A DNA stretch of 64,000 nucleotides from Homalodisca vitripennis (GCF_021130785.1 NC_060207.1:198474001-198538000), one strand, 5' to 3'; positions 36,344 through 45,245 are shown, numbered from the stretch's first letter. Numbers and translations: made by a program. Notes: generated by a model from the letters alone, not told the origin.

Positions 36344-37078
36344 TTATTCCTTTTTCAATCTTAAATATATTGTTGTTTTACTCTCATTATTTAATAAATT
36401 TTCCTCAGAGTCTTGTATAGTCAGAACGATTTTTTGAATTCTTTTAATATTTTTTCTAATTGGAATATAATCGATTTCATTTGGTTTTTCACTAATTTTT
36501 GATCCATAAGCAACATTTGGGAAAAAAGTGTACAAAATTTCAGATTCTTTGTGTAAATGTTCGGTATGATTTTCAAAACTAGGTTCAACGAGATTGCAGT
36601 GCACTTCAATTACATCGAACGGTCTAAATTTTGGCGTTTTATTTCCTAAATATACCTGATTTGGCTCAATAGTTTCTTGAACAAACCCTAACAAATCTAC
36701 AATAATTGCTGAAAACATTATTCTTACTGGTGATTTTATTTGAATTTTATTAGAGAGATAATTTTTTTGCATTTCAAACTTGTTTTCGTCAAAGTTTAAA
36801 GATTTATCTGATTGTTTGAATGTTTTCAGATAATTTTTAAGGGAATTTTTAATTTGATCGAAAGTATAATATCCTTTGTTTAAACCATAATATTTTGTTA
36901 TGTTCTTCTCACTAAATCCTATACAATAAGGAGAACTTTCACTAATATTTATTACAAAATTGTCAGAATAAAAGCCGCTTAAACCGATAAAATAATTTGA
37001 TTCTTCCTCTAAGTGTATAGGATGTTCCAAGTTTAAAACTAATTTAGAGCTTTCTGAAGTCAACTTGAACAGCTTCAT
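36344..37078 (-). CDS. Minor capsid (penton-like) protein
   Basis: 244 residues, the size of Polinton single-jelly-roll penton proteins that occupy capsid vertices. Features typical of the family are the N-terminal half with FIGLSGFYSDNFVINI and YCIGF, YYTFDQIKNSL, and a strand-rich C-terminal end IQKIVLTIQDSEENLLNNES..IYLRLKK. The assignment rests on this overall pattern and on position next to the packaging ATPase. It is transcribed divergently from the ATPase with a 40-bp shared upstream region. Unlike most neighbours it lacks the TAAATGG start motif. Confidence 0.75.
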   Translation of the reverse strand: MKLFKLTSESSKLVLNLEHPIHLEEESNYFIGLSGFYSDNFVINISESSPYCIGFSEKNITKYYGLNKGYYTFDQIKNSLKNYLKTFKQSDKSLNFDENKFEMQKNYLSNKIQIKSPVRIMFSAIIVDLLGFVQETIEPNQVYLGNKTPKFRPFDVIEVHCNLVEPSFENHTEHLHKESEILYTFFPNVAYGSKISEKPNEIDYIPIRKNIKRIQKIVLTIQDSEENLLNNESKTTIYLRLKKE

Positions 37079-37118
37079 TTTCGCAAGCGTTGCCTCAAGA
37101 TGAAAATCTTCTATTTAA
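37079..37118. promoter_or_regulatory. Bidirectional promoter region, penton/ATPase
   Basis: Only 40 bases separate the divergent start codons at 37,078 (-) and 37,119 (+). The plus side contains TCTATTTAAATGG, the shared start motif. Confidence 0.5.
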
Positions 37119-37781
37119 ATGGAGAAATTTTTAAAGCAAAAAGATCAGATAAAACTTCAAACGTTTGAAGAAAATAAGAAAGATCAACCAATCAGATTGT
37201 TAATTGTTGGTTCAAGTGGATGTGGAAAAACAACTTTATTATTGAATTTTATCTACAATAGGTTGATTCCTTATTCCAATTTGTATGTTTTTAGTAAATC
37301 TTTAGAACAAGACGCCTATAAAAAATTACAAGAAAGATTTGAAAATATTGAGAAAAACTTACACAAAAAAATATCACATTTTTATAATGCTTCTGAGGAC
37401 ATAGTTCCGTTAAGCGAATGTAAACCCAATTCGTTAATCGTTTTTGATGATTGTATTTTGGAAAATCAGGACGTTATTAAGGAATATTTCGTAATGTCTC
37501 GTCACAAAAACATATCTTGTATCTATCTTTCCCAATGCTTTTCAAAGGTTGATAAACAAGTTATAAGAAATAACCTGAATATGTTGTGTATTTTTAAGCA
37601 AGATGATCACTATTCGAGAAAGATTTATAACAATTATGTGGGATCTGATATGAGTTTTAACCACTTTATTGAGTTATGTGATAAAATTTGGAAGGAAGAC
37701 TACGGATTTTTAACTATTAATCTAACTTTGAAGCCTAAAAATGGCAAATATTTGAATAAATTTTCCAATATAAACGTGTGA
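37119..37781 (+). CDS. FtsK/A32-like genome-packaging ATPase
   Basis: 220 residues. Walker A is GSSGCGKTT (residues 31-39), Walker B is SLIVFDDC (D110, D111), followed by a conserved FVMSRHKNISCIYLSQC segment. This is the compact packaging ATPase shared by Polintons, virophages, adenovirus-like elements and the poxvirus A32 group. It pumps the genome into the capsid. It starts at TCTATTTAAATGG. It is intact. Confidence 0.92.
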   Translation: MEKFLKQKDQIKLQTFEENKKDQPIRLLIVGSSGCGKTTLLLNFIYNRLIPYSNLYVFSKSLEQDAYKKLQERFENIEKNLHKKISHFYNASEDIVPLSECKPNSLIVFDDCILENQDVIKEYFVMSRHKNISCIYLSQCFSKVDKQVIRNNLNMLCIFKQDDHYSRKIYNNYVGSDMSFNHFIELCDKIWKEDYGFLTINLTLKPKNGKYLNKFSNINV

Positions 37782-37797
37782 TAATCTAGTTGTTTTC

Positions 37798-38110
37798 ATG
37801 TTTTTACGTTCACGTTCCACGTTCACGTTCATGTTTCACGTTCATGTTTCACGTTCTCGTTTTTACGTTCCACGTTCACGTTCCACGTTCACGTTCATGT
37901 TTCACGTTCATGTTTCACGTTTTTACGTTCCACGTTCACGTTCCACGTTCACGTTCATGTTTCACGTTCATGTTTCACGTTCATGTTTCACGTTCGTGTT
38001 TACGTTTCACGTTCATGTTTCACGTTCGTGTTTCACGTTCCACGTTCACGTTTTACGTTCCGTGTTCACGTTTCGTGTTCACGTTTCCACGTTCCACGTT
38101 TACGTTTCAA
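37798..38110 (+). repeat. Minisatellite of TTCACG/TTCATG-type hexamers
   Basis: About 310 bases made almost only of variants of (CACGTT), (CATGTT) and (TACGTT), arranged in longer repeats: a block of about 60 bases recurs at about 37,863 and 37,923. Two frames stay open through it and encode Phe/Val/Arg/Ser/His-rich repeats, but they have no independent gene character. It fills the gap between the ATPase and PLA2 genes, where a promoter would be expected. Confidence 0.95.
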
Positions 38111-38125
38111 AATTTTCCTAAATAA

Positions 38126-39433
38126 ATGGCGAACGTAACTTCTGAAGAAGCGAAAAAACTTGATCAAATAGAAAAGAAATTAATCAAAGAATTTAAAGAA
38201 CAGATTCGAATTGATGAAAAAGAACAAGAATTTATTCAAAAAATTAATCAACCTGTAACATCTGCAATAAAAAATGTTGAGGGCAAAATTGAAAATGTTT
38301 TAAGCGATAATCAAAATTTAATGAATTTGGTTCCAGTTGTACGACAATTTGCTGATATTTCGATACCAGAATCTGAGTTTGAATTGCCAAAATTACCATC
38401 TTCAACACCATTTAGACCTCGAATCATTGAAGACTCTACCATAGTTGAACCAATAAGTCCTGGAACAACGGATATAATAATTGGTGAAATTGGTAAAAAA
38501 TTTCTTCCTAGAGCAAAGGATGATAAATTTGGTTTGTATTGGGACAGAAAAAAGAAAAGTTTTATGATTGGAAATTTGCCCGTGAATTTTGAGCATAATG
38601 ATATCATTATTAATGAAAAAACATATGAAGGAACTCAAGGTTTATGGAGATTATTAACAGGCACTGATGTTCCAAAAGACGGTTTATATTCTGAAGAAGA
38701 CTTGAAAAAGTATACTGAAATTTTATGGAAATCTGATTCAATTTACAAAAATAATGATCCATCAACTAAGAAACCAAAGTCAAGTAAAGGTAAAAAATAT
38801 CTCAATTTGATTAAACCAATTTGGGAAAAACGAATCGAAGGATCAGGTGTGAGAAAATACAGTGATAATAAGATTGAGTACAGATATATCGACGATTTGA
38901 CAAAACTCGATGGAATTATTAATTATATTTATGCTCAAGAGAAGGCTGGAAACAACAATTTTTTGAACGAAAAGAAAGCGATTAAAGATTTTATTTCGAA
39001 CAAACTTGATGAAATGATTGAAAAACCTGATGGAATTAAATATTTAAAACGAGTTTTGCCGGCAATAAGTTCATCTATGATTGAGGGTAGTGGACTTTTG
39101 AATGATTTTATCAACAATTTACCTTTTGAATTACACGTACCAACTTATCAGTATCTGGGGCCCGGCACAAAACTCGAAAAAAGACTAAAAAGAGGAGATA
39201 CTGGTATAAATAAATTAGATCAAGCTGCTATGGAACACGATATTTTTTATGCAAAACATAGAGACACAAATTCCAGACATATAGCAGATAAAGTTTTGCA
39301 AGATAAAGCAATGGATAGATTTTTATCAAAAGATGCTAGTTTAGGTGAAAGATTTGTTGCGCTTCCAACAGCTGGAGCAATGTTTTTGAAGAGAAAACTA
39401 GGAATGGGAATCGAAGAGAACTTGAAATTTTAA
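38126..39433 (+). CDS. Phospholipase A2-domain minor capsid protein
   Basis: 435 residues. The N-terminal third is hydrophilic and partly coiled. The C-terminal part contains a parvovirus-type PLA2 domain: calcium loop YLGPG (343-347), GDTGINKLDQAAMEHDIFY with catalytic pair H371/D372, and a downstream Asp in HIADK. Such domains, known in parvovirus VP1 and in adintovirus/Polinton capsid proteins, hydrolyse membrane phospholipids during particle entry. A polybasic/hydrophobic tail follows. The residues needed are all visible. Start context CCTAAATAAATGG. Confidence 0.88.
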   Translation: MANVTSEEAKKLDQIEKKLIKEFKEQIRIDEKEQEFIQKINQPVTSAIKNVEGKIENVLSDNQNLMNLVPVVRQFADISIPESEFELPKLPSSTPFRPRIIEDSTIVEPISPGTTDIIIGEIGKKFLPRAKDDKFGLYWDRKKKSFMIGNLPVNFEHNDIIINEKTYEGTQGLWRLLTGTDVPKDGLYSEEDLKKYTEILWKSDSIYKNNDPSTKKPKSSKGKKYLNLIKPIWEKRIEGSGVRKYSDNKIEYRYIDDLTKLDGIINYIYAQEKAGNNNFLNEKKAIKDFISNKLDEMIEKPDGIKYLKRVLPAISSSMIEGSGLLNDFINNLPFELHVPTYQYLGPGTKLEKRLKRGDTGINKLDQAAMEHDIFYAKHRDTNSRHIADKVLQDKAMDRFLSKDASLGERFVALPTAGAMFLKRKLGMGIEENLKF

Positions 39434-39441
39434 CTATATAA

Positions 39442-39891
39442 ATGGAGGTGAACGTAAACTTCAGCAAAAATCAGAAAGAAAAAATAAAATCCGCTTTTAA
39501 GAAGAAAATACCCGTTAGTATTCAATTTAAAATAGATCAACTAAAAAATGGTGAAGATAAGATATTTTTAACAAATAGACAATACAATAAACTCGAAAAA
39601 CATAAGAAAAACAATAAAGGAACCAGAATAGAATTTTCTTATAATCAGTTGAAAGAACTCAAAAATGGTGGACTTTTGAAAGATTTATTAGATTTTGGAG
39701 AAAATATTCCAGGTGTTAAAAATGTTGTTCCTTATGTTCGTAAAGCTGCTCCAATCGTTAAAAAAGATGTGATTCCTATTGTTCGAAACATTTTAAATTG
39801 GTTAGATAAAGAGTTGGAAGATGTTACAGGATCTGGATTAGATGAAAAAACTTTGAATTACGTGAAATCAAACATTGAAAAAAAAATTTAA
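39442..39891 (+). CDS. Small basic capsid-associated protein (pX/pVI-like)
   Basis: 149 residues, strongly basic. The C-terminal half has an amphipathic Lys/Val/Pro stretch (LLDFGENIPGVKNVVPYVRKAAPIVKKDVIPIVRNILNWL) and a GSGLDEKTL end. Such small proteins sit beside protease and capsid genes in adintoviruses and adenoviruses and are thought to be membrane-active or DNA-condensing cores. This is by analogy only. A GSGL segment resembles protease cleavage sites (also EGSGL in the PLA2 protein). Start motif ACTATATAAATGG. Its 3' end overlaps the protease frame at a run of nine A. Confidence 0.6.
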   Translation: MEVNVNFSKNQKEKIKSAFKKKIPVSIQFKIDQLKNGEDKIFLTNRQYNKLEKHKKNNKGTRIEFSYNQLKELKNGGLLKDLLDFGENIPGVKNVVPYVRKAAPIVKKDVIPIVRNILNWLDKELEDVTGSGLDEKTLNYVKSNIEKKI

Positions 39892-40306
39892 ACCTTTAAC
39901 ATTCGGGGAATTGGAAGAAATCTGCAAAAATATTAAACATTTTAGAGGAATCTTCATGAGAGATACATTACCTGAAAAAGTTAAGAAATTTGAATGTGGA
40001 ATTGTGAATTTAGACTCGATTATGGGAAGTGGAACGCATTGGATTTGTTATTATAAAAATGATAAGAATGCATGTTATTTTGATTCGTATGGAAGAATTG
40101 AGGACAAACCACCTATAGAATTGATTAAATATTTGAAAAAATCAAGCGTCTACTACAATGATTCTCAGATTCAAGATTATAAAGATCCCCCAATTTGTGG
40201 TCATTTATGTGTTTTTGTTTTGAATGAACTGAGTAATGGTAAAGATTTTAAAGAAGTTGTTAACAAATTATTGCTTAATAAATATGGATTCACAAAATAT
40301 TTTTGA
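39875..40306 (+). CDS. Adenain-type maturation cysteine protease
   Basis: About 143 residues counting from a TTG at 39,875. The catalytic set of the adenovirus protease family is visible: H55 (GTHWICYY), D70 (CYFDSYG), Q100 (NDSQIQD) and C108 (PPICGHLC). It cleaves capsid precursors during maturation. The family-conserved segment FRGIFMRDTLP lies before the first in-frame ATG (39,956). A true start must therefore be upstream, yet no ATG is available. The overlap region ATTGAAAAAAAAATTT allows a TTG start, a lost ATG, or slippage from the preceding gene. The end overlaps the next gene's ATG. Confidence 0.85.
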   Translation: MKKKFKPLTFGELEEICKNIKHFRGIFMRDTLPEKVKKFECGIVNLDSIMGSGTHWICYYKNDKNACYFDSYGRIEDKPPIELIKYLKKSSVYYNDSQIQDYKDPPICGHLCVFVLNELSNGKDFKEVVNKLLLNKYGFTKYF

Positions 40307-41417
40307 CGTATTTGGAACACAAATTATTCAAAATGTAGATAATAGTTTGAATTTTGATAGTTTGAGAAATGAGTTTGATAACAAGTTAGAAAATGTATTA
40401 CAAAACCTTCCAGATTCAGATATGTTTGCTGTCGAGATTGAAGATTTTAAAGCAGAATATGATAACAAACTTGCAAATTTCATGAGTTCAAATGAAGTTG
40501 CTGATAAAATAAAAACATTGGAAAAAGAAGTTGATGATGGTGTAAAAAAATTATTTACCAATTTAATGTCTCATATCGAAAAAGCTGATGAAATTACTGA
40601 AGCGATCAAAGTTGAAAAGAATTATGTTAGTTTGGCTAATAAAAAAAGAATTGTCGGTGTTCGACCTGGTATTGACAAACATGATGTTGTTGTTAAAGAA
40701 CAAATTTTAAAACGTCTAAAATTATCAGAAAACATCGATATTGTTGATTTACATGATCCGAATGTTAAAAATGCCTTAGATTTTAAAGGAAAAAGAATTA
40801 GCGGTGTTAGTAAAGGAATTAATCCATTTGATGTTGTTGTAATGATTCAATTAGAAGATCCTATTAAAATGTTTAATGAACTAAAACAAAATTATGAGAA
40901 TCATAAACAGCATGTTAAAGATTTTACAACAGAAGTCTATGAAAAACTTGATGAAAGAAGTAAAAGATCTATAGAAAATTGTGATGAAAAATTTACAAAT
41001 TTTGAGGAAAATTTCAATCTATATAAAGGCGATCTTTATGGAAAAATAACAAACTTTTTGGAAGATTTCGCTAAATTTCAAGAGGGTTTTAATGAAACCG
41101 ATAGAAAAAATGGTGAAGTTTTTAAAAGAGTAGTTACTAATCAATCTTTACTTCATGATAAATTAATTAAACTAGAAGAAAACTTTGGCGAAATTAATGA
41201 AAAAGTTATAAAAAATAAGCAGTCTTTTGATAAGTTTAGTTTAGATGCCACAAAAACTTTTGAGAATATTGATCATAAACTCGTTGAATACAACGATTTA
41301 TATCTCGATAAAGTAAATAAACTAGAAGAAAACTTTAATAAATTTAAAGAAGATGTCGATAAAACTTTTGAAAACATCGACAACAGATTTAATGGAGTAG
41401 GTGGTTACGATGACTAA
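40284..41417 (+). CDS. Coiled-coil fibre-like protein with two adhesin-neck-like motifs
   Basis: 377 residues from the ATG at 40,284, which overlaps the protease end and starts MDSQNIFDVFG. Two internal motifs, RIVGVRPGIDKHDVVVKEQI (about 121-140) and RISGVSKGINPFDVVVMIQL (about 171-190), match each other. They also resemble the RITNVxxGxxxxDAVNxxQL neck of trimeric autotransporter adhesins. Around them the protein is heptad-like and acidic, with repeats KTFENID and KLEENF near the C-terminus. I infer a trimeric stalk or vertex fibre. No enzyme motif is seen. A longer reading from 40,236 is possible but less likely. Confidence 0.7.
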   Translation: MDSQNIFDVFGTQIIQNVDNSLNFDSLRNEFDNKLENVLQNLPDSDMFAVEIEDFKAEYDNKLANFMSSNEVADKIKTLEKEVDDGVKKLFTNLMSHIEKADEITEAIKVEKNYVSLANKKRIVGVRPGIDKHDVVVKEQILKRLKLSENIDIVDLHDPNVKNALDFKGKRISGVSKGINPFDVVVMIQLEDPIKMFNELKQNYENHKQHVKDFTTEVYEKLDERSKRSIENCDEKFTNFEENFNLYKGDLYGKITNFLEDFAKFQEGFNETDRKNGEVFKRVVTNQSLLHDKLIKLEENFGEINEKVIKNKQSFDKFSLDATKTFENIDHKLVEYNDLYLDKVNKLEENFNKFKEDVDKTFENIDNRFNGVGGYDD

Positions 41418-41432
41418 TTTTCCTTATATAAA

Positions 41433-41575
41433 TGGCGCTCATATATTGTGTGAGATGTAAAGAGAAAACTGCCACAAACGATATAAAATACTATGCAAAC
41501 ATTAACGGAGTTAAGAGAATATCTGGAAAATGTGCTGAATGTAACGCTAAAAAGAGCCAATTTATAAAAACTTGA
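41433..41575 (+). pseudogene. Stand-alone zinc ribbon, frameshifted
   Basis: Starts in the motif CCTTATATAAATGG and begins MALIYCVRCK. It then shifts frame by one base near 41,460 and continues in the next frame to ISGKCAECNAKKSQFIKT and a stop at 41,575. CxxCK...KCxxC...KSxFIK matches the zinc ribbon fused to the N-terminus of this element's integrase, and the small DUF5679-type ribbons of other viruses. The original product would be about 47 residues. The broken frame would give only about 17. Confidence 0.75.
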
Positions 41576-41603
41576 TTTTGAAATTTTTTCTTAATAAATA
41601 GAG

Positions 41604-42002
41604 ATGGCGGGACATTACAGTGCTTTCGATCTTTTTATAATGCAACACGAAAGAGATTTGAAAAAAGAACATTGGGATGACATTTCTCAAAAATATGAAT
41701 TATCCGAAGATATGATGAGATTATACGTAAACAAATTGAATTGGTATAACATTGCTAAATATCAAACTTTATCATCAGAGTTCATTCAAGAAAATATACA
41801 TTATCAATTAAAAGATCATATGTCTGTTCTTTGTCTCTATCAACACTTGAGTATAAAGTTTTTGGATGAAAATAAAGATACAGTTGATTGGAACAATATT
41901 ATAGATAGCGGTTACTATCCTGTGCAGATTTTATTGAAATATGTGACCGAGATCGCAAAATTTAAGGAAGAGAATCCTGAATATGACGAAGTAGATCATT
42001 AA
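41604..42002 (+). CDS. Unknown protein with W/I-YQ-LS-FI repeats
   Basis: 132 residues. It contains a repeat of the type LNWYNIAKYQTLSSEFIQEN, then LCLYQHLSIKFLDENKDTVDWNNI, in which W..I..YQ.LS..FI.E recurs about every 25-35 residues. Repeats of this kind are frequent in uncharacterised proteins of large DNA viruses. Two minus-strand genes of this element share one copy each. Upstream reads TTTTTTCTTAATAAATAGAG before the ATG. Function unknown; a protein-binding scaffold is plausible. Confidence 0.7.
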   Translation: MAGHYSAFDLFIMQHERDLKKEHWDDISQKYELSEDMMRLYVNKLNWYNIAKYQTLSSEFIQENIHYQLKDHMSVLCLYQHLSIKFLDENKDTVDWNNIIDSGYYPVQILLKYVTEIAKFKEENPEYDEVDH

Positions 42003-42123
42003 AAATGACTCTAATCTTTTTAATTATTTTACTAAAATTTATATCTTTTCTTATAAAAACGTACATTAGATCGATGAAAAAATGATACACGATGTTTAAA
42101 ATTTCTAAATTTTCTCTTATTAA

Positions 42124-43315
42124 ATGGCGGACTACAGAAAATATGCTAGTGATATTGAAAGGGCGGAGTTTAAAAATTTCTATCCAATTAGTAAACAACA
42201 TTTGAATGAACCGAATAAAAGAACTGAGTTTAATATTGATTTTGGAGATAACTTTTGCTCGTCTAACTTCCAGTTTTATATTTCTGGAACTTTAACAAAA
42301 CAAGATGGTCAAGCATATCTTGGAACTGATAATGTTAGATTAATCGATAATTTTATACCGTTTTTATTTTCTAAGATTGAAGTAAGAAAACACAATAAAT
42401 TGATAGAAGAAGTCGAAAACTGTGGCCAATTAAGCACAATTAAAGGAACTATTTCGTATTCAAAAAGTGATGTTATTTCTCAAACTTCTAATGGCTTTGA
42501 ATCAGATTTTAAATTTGGTGTTTTTGAAGCAGCTGGAAATTTATCTCATTTTGGATTAGGATTTTTTGAAAATGTTACTATTCCGATCTATAAAGGAGGA
42601 TTTTATCTAAGTTTTATAAGAGCAGAAGACGATGATGTGATTCTGAAGACTGCAACTGGAAATGTTATGCCTGTTGATGAAAATAACAATTACAGATTTT
42701 TTTATTAGAGTTCCAATGATTGATTATAAAACCACGAGTAAAATTAGATTGATTGATGAAATTACAAAAAGTCAAAACATTATGTTTAATTTTCTAGATT
42801 GGCAATGTATTGAACAAAAAGGTATTTCCGGAACAACTTATTCGTTCGATATTACAAATATTTATAGAAATATCTTCAATCCCAAGTTCGTTATCATAGG
42901 TTTTCAAACAGGTAGACAGAATAATCAAGAAAAAAATCCTTCAAAGTTTGATAGTTTGGATGTAAAAAATATCAGAGTAAAATTGAACGGTTCTTATTAT
43001 CCAGATGAATAACAAAATTTAAACATTTCAGGAGGTCTTTTCAGAATCATGTATCAGATGTATCAAGATTTTAAGAAAGTTTACTGTAATAATAAGGAAA
43101 TGTATTACAATCCTAAAGAATTTTTAGCGAATAGACCTATTTATGTCATTGATACAACAAAGAGTTTGACAAATATTTCTGGTTCAAAGAACGATATAAT
43201 TATCAATATGGATTTTCAAAAAGCTGTTACAAACGCGATTTGTTATGTTGTTGTTGCCTCTGAGAAATTTTTAGCCTATGATGTGATTAAGAACGATATT
43301 AGAGAAATTCAGTAA
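42124..43315 (+). pseudogene. Major capsid protein (hexon-like), broken twice
   Basis: Three consecutive open pieces read as one protein of about 397 residues: 42,124-42,708, then a shift at a run of seven T near 42,696-42,702 into the frame running to 43,012, then an in-frame TAA and continuation to 43,315 in the same frame. Phrases such as FYPISKQHLNEPNKR, FNIDFGDNFCSSNFQFYI, LFSKIEVRKHN, GFFENVTIPIYKGGF and RVKLNGSYYPDE are those of the abundant capsid-type protein of insect Polintons. Position at the end of the capsid module fits. One indel plus one nonsense change make the copy non-functional unless either is a sequence error. Start motif TCTTATTAAATGG. Confidence 0.8.
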
Positions 43316-44591
43316 AAATCGCGTTATTCGTCGGATAGTTTTAAAACTTTACAGAATTGTTAAAGACATTGATAAAAGTATTCATTTTAAATTGCAGTAA
43401 AAAACTTTGAAAAATAGTGATGATATTAGGAAAAAACTATTTCAAGGTCATGGACCGGAAGTGATGATTTTACAAAATACTTTAATATTTACTGAACCTA
43501 TATACCAAATTTCATCAGAAAAGCTCCAATAGTTCTCTAGATATAAGAGTTTAAATATAAGGGATGATTGGGGTAGATTTTGAACATTTTGTTATTTTCA
43601 TGAAATTTTAAGTTGAACTCGCTTGTTTTTGAAGTTTCAGATTTGTCTGATAATTTTTTATATTTTTTTATGAATATTAAGAAATAGGGGATGATTTCAC
43701 CCTTATGGATAAGTTAAATCGAAAGAGTTAAGTATTTACTATATGTGTACCAAATTTCATTAAAATCGGTTGAGTGGTTTTTTAACAACAAGGTTTGAAA
43801 TAAATATTGATATTCACTTATTTAATATACATTGGAAACTATAACAGTTCTAATATCGATTGTAACCATCGATTTTTATTATCGATAAAACTTCGATATT
43901 CATAATCGTTTATCGCACGGAAAAAATTTTCATCATGGGCGTTGGCCACGTATAGTCAGTCATGCTTGATCCTCCTCTATTTTAACGAAATTTAACAAGA
44001 TATATCATCAATTAGAAGATTCTAATGTATTTGCAAGTTGAAGAAAGAAGATATAGACTTTATATGAAGTAAGAAGATTGTGTGATGTTCTGTGTTTCTT
44101 GTTAAAAGTGAAGTGAAGTGTTCCACTGGGCGTTGCCATTCATAGTGTTATTATATTTTATAAGTTACTTTTATATTTGGGACTCGAAGAAAGACGTTAC
44201 AAGAAGATTGTGAATTTGTGTAGACATTCTAAACTGTGATAAAACATTGTGTGAAAATAGTGATGTAAAGTGTTCATTTGTAATACAGAATTAAGTGTTT
44301 TTACAGTGATTTCATTGTCTCACACGGCGTGAGAAAAGCAAGGTCATTGTTTGGTGTCACTACTGTCCTTGTACCACACACGGCGTGTGCAAAGCAAGGT
44401 CAAGCGTTAGTGACACAAACGCCTCTCACATGTTTCAATAAAATGAGATTCGAGGTCAAGCGTTAGTGGTACAAACGCTCACAGCAGACGTCACAAATCT
44501 AGAGTTGATTGAAATAAAACATATGATACCTTTCTTCTTCTCCCATTCCCAATTTCTTAGAAGTTAAGTAGATATCGCAAAAACACGCACA
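43316..44591. other. Non-coding gap inside the Polinton with degenerate direct repeats
   Basis: No gene. TACCAAATTTCAT recurs at about 43,503 and 43,745 within a degenerate tandem pair of about 240 bases. At 44,320-44,510, CACGGCGTG occurs twice, AAAGCAAGGTCA twice and GGTCAAGCGTTAGTG twice. ATCGAT-rich inverted segments lie near 43,855-43,910. It may be a nested, unclassified insertion, or the element's own regulatory/origin region. Confidence 0.5.
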
Positions 44592-45209
44592 CTAACAACA
44601 CTCATTTTGTATGTCTTTCATTATATCGTATTGAATTGCTGAATGACAAACGTTTCTCTTTTCTTCGTCAGAATCACACACACACAATATATCTGTTTCG
44701 TAAATGTTTTTTCCATATAATTTATCCCAATCTACAACAAAAGCGTGATCTCTTATAAATTCCTTTGATAAATCTTGTTGTTTACAAAGACTTGTTAAAA
44801 AACTAGCTGTATGCATATTCCTTGGCCAGTATGGATATTGTCTTCTCAACATTTCAACAAATAAACAATGAAATTTAGCATAAAAGCGATGAAAAATGTC
44901 AGATTGTTGGTGTTTTAGTTTATTTTGTAAAAATCGGAATATTTTTCTTATTTTTCTATTATTTAATTTAAAATCTCCTATTACATTTAACATATTTATA
45001 CTATCTAAGTTGTCTGTAATAAATTGCATTGAACACTTTTTAGTACTTAAAAGTTCTCTGAATTCGTTTTCATTTAAGGATTCGTTTTCACTTAAGGAAA
45101 ATATCAACATTTGTTTAACATATTTAGGTAATTCAAAGAAGTCTTTATAACTATTTCCTGTGGTAAGTTCTTTAAATGCTAGAAACTGAAGTGATTTTGG
45201 AGAGTTCAT
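44592..45209 (-). CDS. Unknown protein, member 1 of a paralogous pair
   Basis: 205 residues starting MNSPKSLQFLAFKELT...FFELPKYVKQMLIFSL. This resembles a degenerate F-box-like or SOCS-like N-terminal helix set. A C-terminal QQDLSKEFIRDHAFVVDWDKL copy of the W/LS/FI repeat follows. It is paralogous to the gene at 46,360-46,914. Upstream on the minus strand CTTTTCTACTAAATAG precedes the ATG by about 20 bases, so the TCTA/TAAAT motif is present although not fused to the ATG. No catalytic motif. A role in host protein degradation or binding is speculation from the F-box resemblance. Confidence 0.7.
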   Translation of the reverse strand: MNSPKSLQFLAFKELTTGNSYKDFFELPKYVKQMLIFSLSENESLNENEFRELLSTKKCSMQFITDNLDSINMLNVIGDFKLNNRKIRKIFRFLQNKLKHQQSDIFHRFYAKFHCLFVEMLRRQYPYWPRNMHTASFLTSLCKQQDLSKEFIRDHAFVVDWDKLYGKNIYETDILCVCDSDEEKRNVCHSAIQYDIMKDIQNECC

Positions 45210-45245
45210 GTTGTTTGGTGACTATTTAGTAGAAAAGTTTTTTAT

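Noticed and set aside
37790..38125. Two open frames of about 110 codons in the minisatellite
   Set aside because: They exist only because the hexamer repeat lacks stops; composition is purely repetitive and both frames are open at once.
38311..39117. Minus-strand frames opposite the PLA2 gene
   Set aside because: Shadows; no start motif of the element's type.
40236..40283. Longer start for the fibre-like gene
   Set aside because: The extra 16 codons lie inside the protease C-terminus; ATG 40,284 in an AATAAATATGGA context fits the element better.
41962..42201. 79-codon minus-strand frame between accessory genes
   Set aside because: Overlaps two sense genes and lacks the TAAATGG start context.
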